From the NCBI GenBank assembly GCA_003157175.1, contig PMIQ01000139.1, positions 1-6,537 of the forward strand: DNA of 6,537 nt, in the 5' to 3' direction. Source of the stretch: Chloroflexota bacterium (GTDB taxonomy: Bacteria; Chloroflexota; Limnocylindria; Limnocylindrales; CSP1-4). Shown here piece by piece: positions 5,306 through 6,537 of this stretch; position 1 is the stretch's first letter; each line of letters opens with the position of its first letter. Below the pieces are notes generated by a model. That model made no database searches, was not told where the DNA came from, and saw only the letters and a program-made list of their open reading frames with translations. The translations under genes were made by a program, and so were the position numbers.

Positions 5306-6537
5306 TCAGTCCACGTCGCGCCGGGTCATGCCCCAGCCACCGAGCAGCACCCCGCCGACCGCCAGAACCAGGCACGCCGCGACCCCGGCCGGATCCCAGA
5401 TGCCGACCAGCGGCGCTCCGAAATGGGCCGTCAGGGCCAGCTGGTGAACCCAATCGGGCAGGTTGAGAGCCGGCGCAAGGAAGTCGACGAGGAAGGTTGC
5501 GATGACCAGGACTGCCGTGACCTCGCCGGCGAACGTATTGCGCAGCAGGCCACCCACGGCGATGCCGACCCCTGCCGCCGCGGCTGCATAAAGCCCGACG
5601 ATCGCCGTGCCCGCGACCGGTGTGAGAACGTCGCCGCCGGCCGCCACCACTCCGATCGCGATCCCGAGCATTGCCACGGCGGTCATGGCGGCGATTGCCC
5701 CAAAGACGCCGACCCCGCCCGAGATCGCCCAGCGAGCCCGCCCCAGCGGGCTGGCGAGGAGCATCTCGAGCCGGCGGCCGCTCTCGTCGGAGGCCCAACC
5801 GGATACGAGTGTCGAGGCGGCGAGCCCGGCGACGATGAAGCCGAGGTAGGCGAAGAGAAGCTGAAGGAAACCCGCCCCGGTGCCGATGTCGTGGCCGGGG
5901 AAGATCCTCTTGAAGAGATCGAGAGTGTCGGGCGACTTCACCAACTCGGAAGCGAAGGAGGCGCTCGAGGCCCCGATCAGGAGGCCGTACACGCCCAGGC
6001 CGAGCCCCCACGCCAGGGCCATCGGCAGCCGCTCGCCGAACGAGCGGCCGGCGGGTCCGCGAACGCCGAGCAGGGCGGCGGGCATGGCCGGCAGCGGGAT
6101 GGCGCTCGTGGAGCCGAGGTCGCGCCGGTCGAAAGCCACGATGCCGACGGCGAACAACACGGCGGCGACGACGACCGTGGGAACGAGCGACAGCCAGTCG
6201 TATTGACCCGCTAAGGGCAGGTGACCGGCCATCCAATAGAAGAAGCTGAGGTCCGCGGGCAGCGTGAGAGCCGGCACGTAGGGTTGGTACCCGCTCACGA
6301 TGAACCCGAAGGCCAGCAGTGCGCCGGCGACGCCCGCAGCGCTGGCGCGTCCCACGAACGGAGCGATGGCCCAGGCGACGGAGCCGTAGGCCAGGCCGAT
6401 GAGGCCGACCCAGACGGCGAAGCCCACGGCCGCCAGGATCGGGATCTCATCGCCCGGCTGTGTGGCGGAAGCCTTGCCCCCAAGCCAGGTGACGACCGCT
6501 AGGAACCCCACCGCGATGGCCATTCCGGTCACGTGCG
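5306..6537 (-). CDS. ABC-2 type membrane permease, polyketide-antibiotic-exporter-like, 5' end outside the window
   Basis: This is the membrane subunit of an ABC exporter and is expected to pair with a separate ATPase. The visible part has about 409 codons ending at TGA 5308-5306. The frame is open to the window edge (a CAC codon precedes the GTG at 6532-6530), so that GTG is probably internal; homologues that I recall are roughly 530 residues long. About ten hydrophobic segments are visible, counted from the GTG: near residues 3-17, 32-58, 65-81, 117-134, 170-188, 220-242, 274-299, 305-329, 338-355 and 383-402. The cytoplasmic stretch SDESGRRLEMLLASPLGRAR (249-268) matches the conserved ABC-2 segment that follows a membrane helix. 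FPGHDIGTGAGFLQ, LNLPDWVHQLALTAHFG and the terminal GGWGMTRRDVD are typical of the bacterial group annotated as polyketide antibiotic exporters. The true substrate is unknown. The ATPase gene is probably just upstream, to the right of the window. Confidence 0.88.
   Translation of the reverse strand, partial: HVTGMAIAVGFLAVVTWLGGKASATQPGDEIPILAAVGFAVWVGLIGLAYGSVAWAIAPFVGRASAAGVAGALLAFGFIVSGYQPYVPALTLPADLSFFYWMAGHLPLAGQYDWLSLVPTVVVAAVLFAVGIVAFDRRDLGSTSAIPLPAMPAALLGVRGPAGRSFGERLPMALAWGLGLGVYGLLIGASSASFASELVKSPDTLDLFKRIFPGHDIGTGAGFLQLLFAYLGFIVAGLAASTLVSGWASDESGRRLEMLLASPLGRARWAISGGVGVFGAIAAMTAVAMLGIAIGVVAAGGDVLTPVAGTAIVGLYAAAAAGVGIAVGGLLRNTFAGEVTAVLVIATFLVDFLAPALNLPDWVHQLALTAHFGAPLVGIWDPAGVAACLVLAVGGVLLGGWGMTRRDVD

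Noticed and set aside
4800..6236. A 478-codon minus-strand frame spanning the permease end, the gap and the S53 start
   Set aside because: It overlaps two well-supported genes in another frame and gives an Arg-rich product without recognisable motifs.

Overview
The window is GC-rich bacterial DNA in which every supportable gene lies on the minus strand, so it reads right to left. The style (GTG starts, Ala/Gly/Arg-rich proteins, a secreted S53-type peptidase with long repeat tails, a polyketide-exporter-like ABC-2 permease) suits a high-GC soil or aquatic lineage such as Chloroflexota or Actinomycetota. I cannot place it further from the sequence alone. No RNA genes, insertion sequences, CRISPR arrays or origins were recognised.

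Layout in transcription order: (1) the C-terminal 409 or so residues of an ABC-2 membrane permease (5306-6537), whose 5' end is outside the window; (2) a 132-bp gap (5174-5305) with a hairpin just after the permease stop and a good ribosome binding site before the next gene; (3) a 1255-residue exported modular protein (1406-5173): signal peptide, sedolisin-like S53 serine peptidase domain, seven RCC1-type propeller blades, a putative Ig-like domain, a fibronectin-III-like domain, and three copies of a 135-residue repeat ending at the C terminus; (4) a 152-bp gap (1254-1405) with a direct repeat and a strong dyad; (5) a 148-residue small membrane protein (807-1253); (6) an OmpR/PhoB-type response regulator (50-736); (7) the first 17 codons of a further gene (1-53) that overlaps the regulator stop codon as GTGA and is probably its sensor kinase.

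Items 5 to 7 look like one two-component operon with a membrane accessory protein. The large peptidase is flanked by gaps holding dyads and is probably its own transcription unit. Nothing in the sequence directly links it to the permease or to the two-component system.

The most interesting item is the S53 protein. It joins a peptidase with an intact Glu/Asp/Ser set to a seven-bladed propeller in which every blade carries one Cys-Cys pair, followed by a C-terminal triplicate. This looks like an unusual extracellular architecture rather than a wholly new system, and the remaining genes are ordinary.
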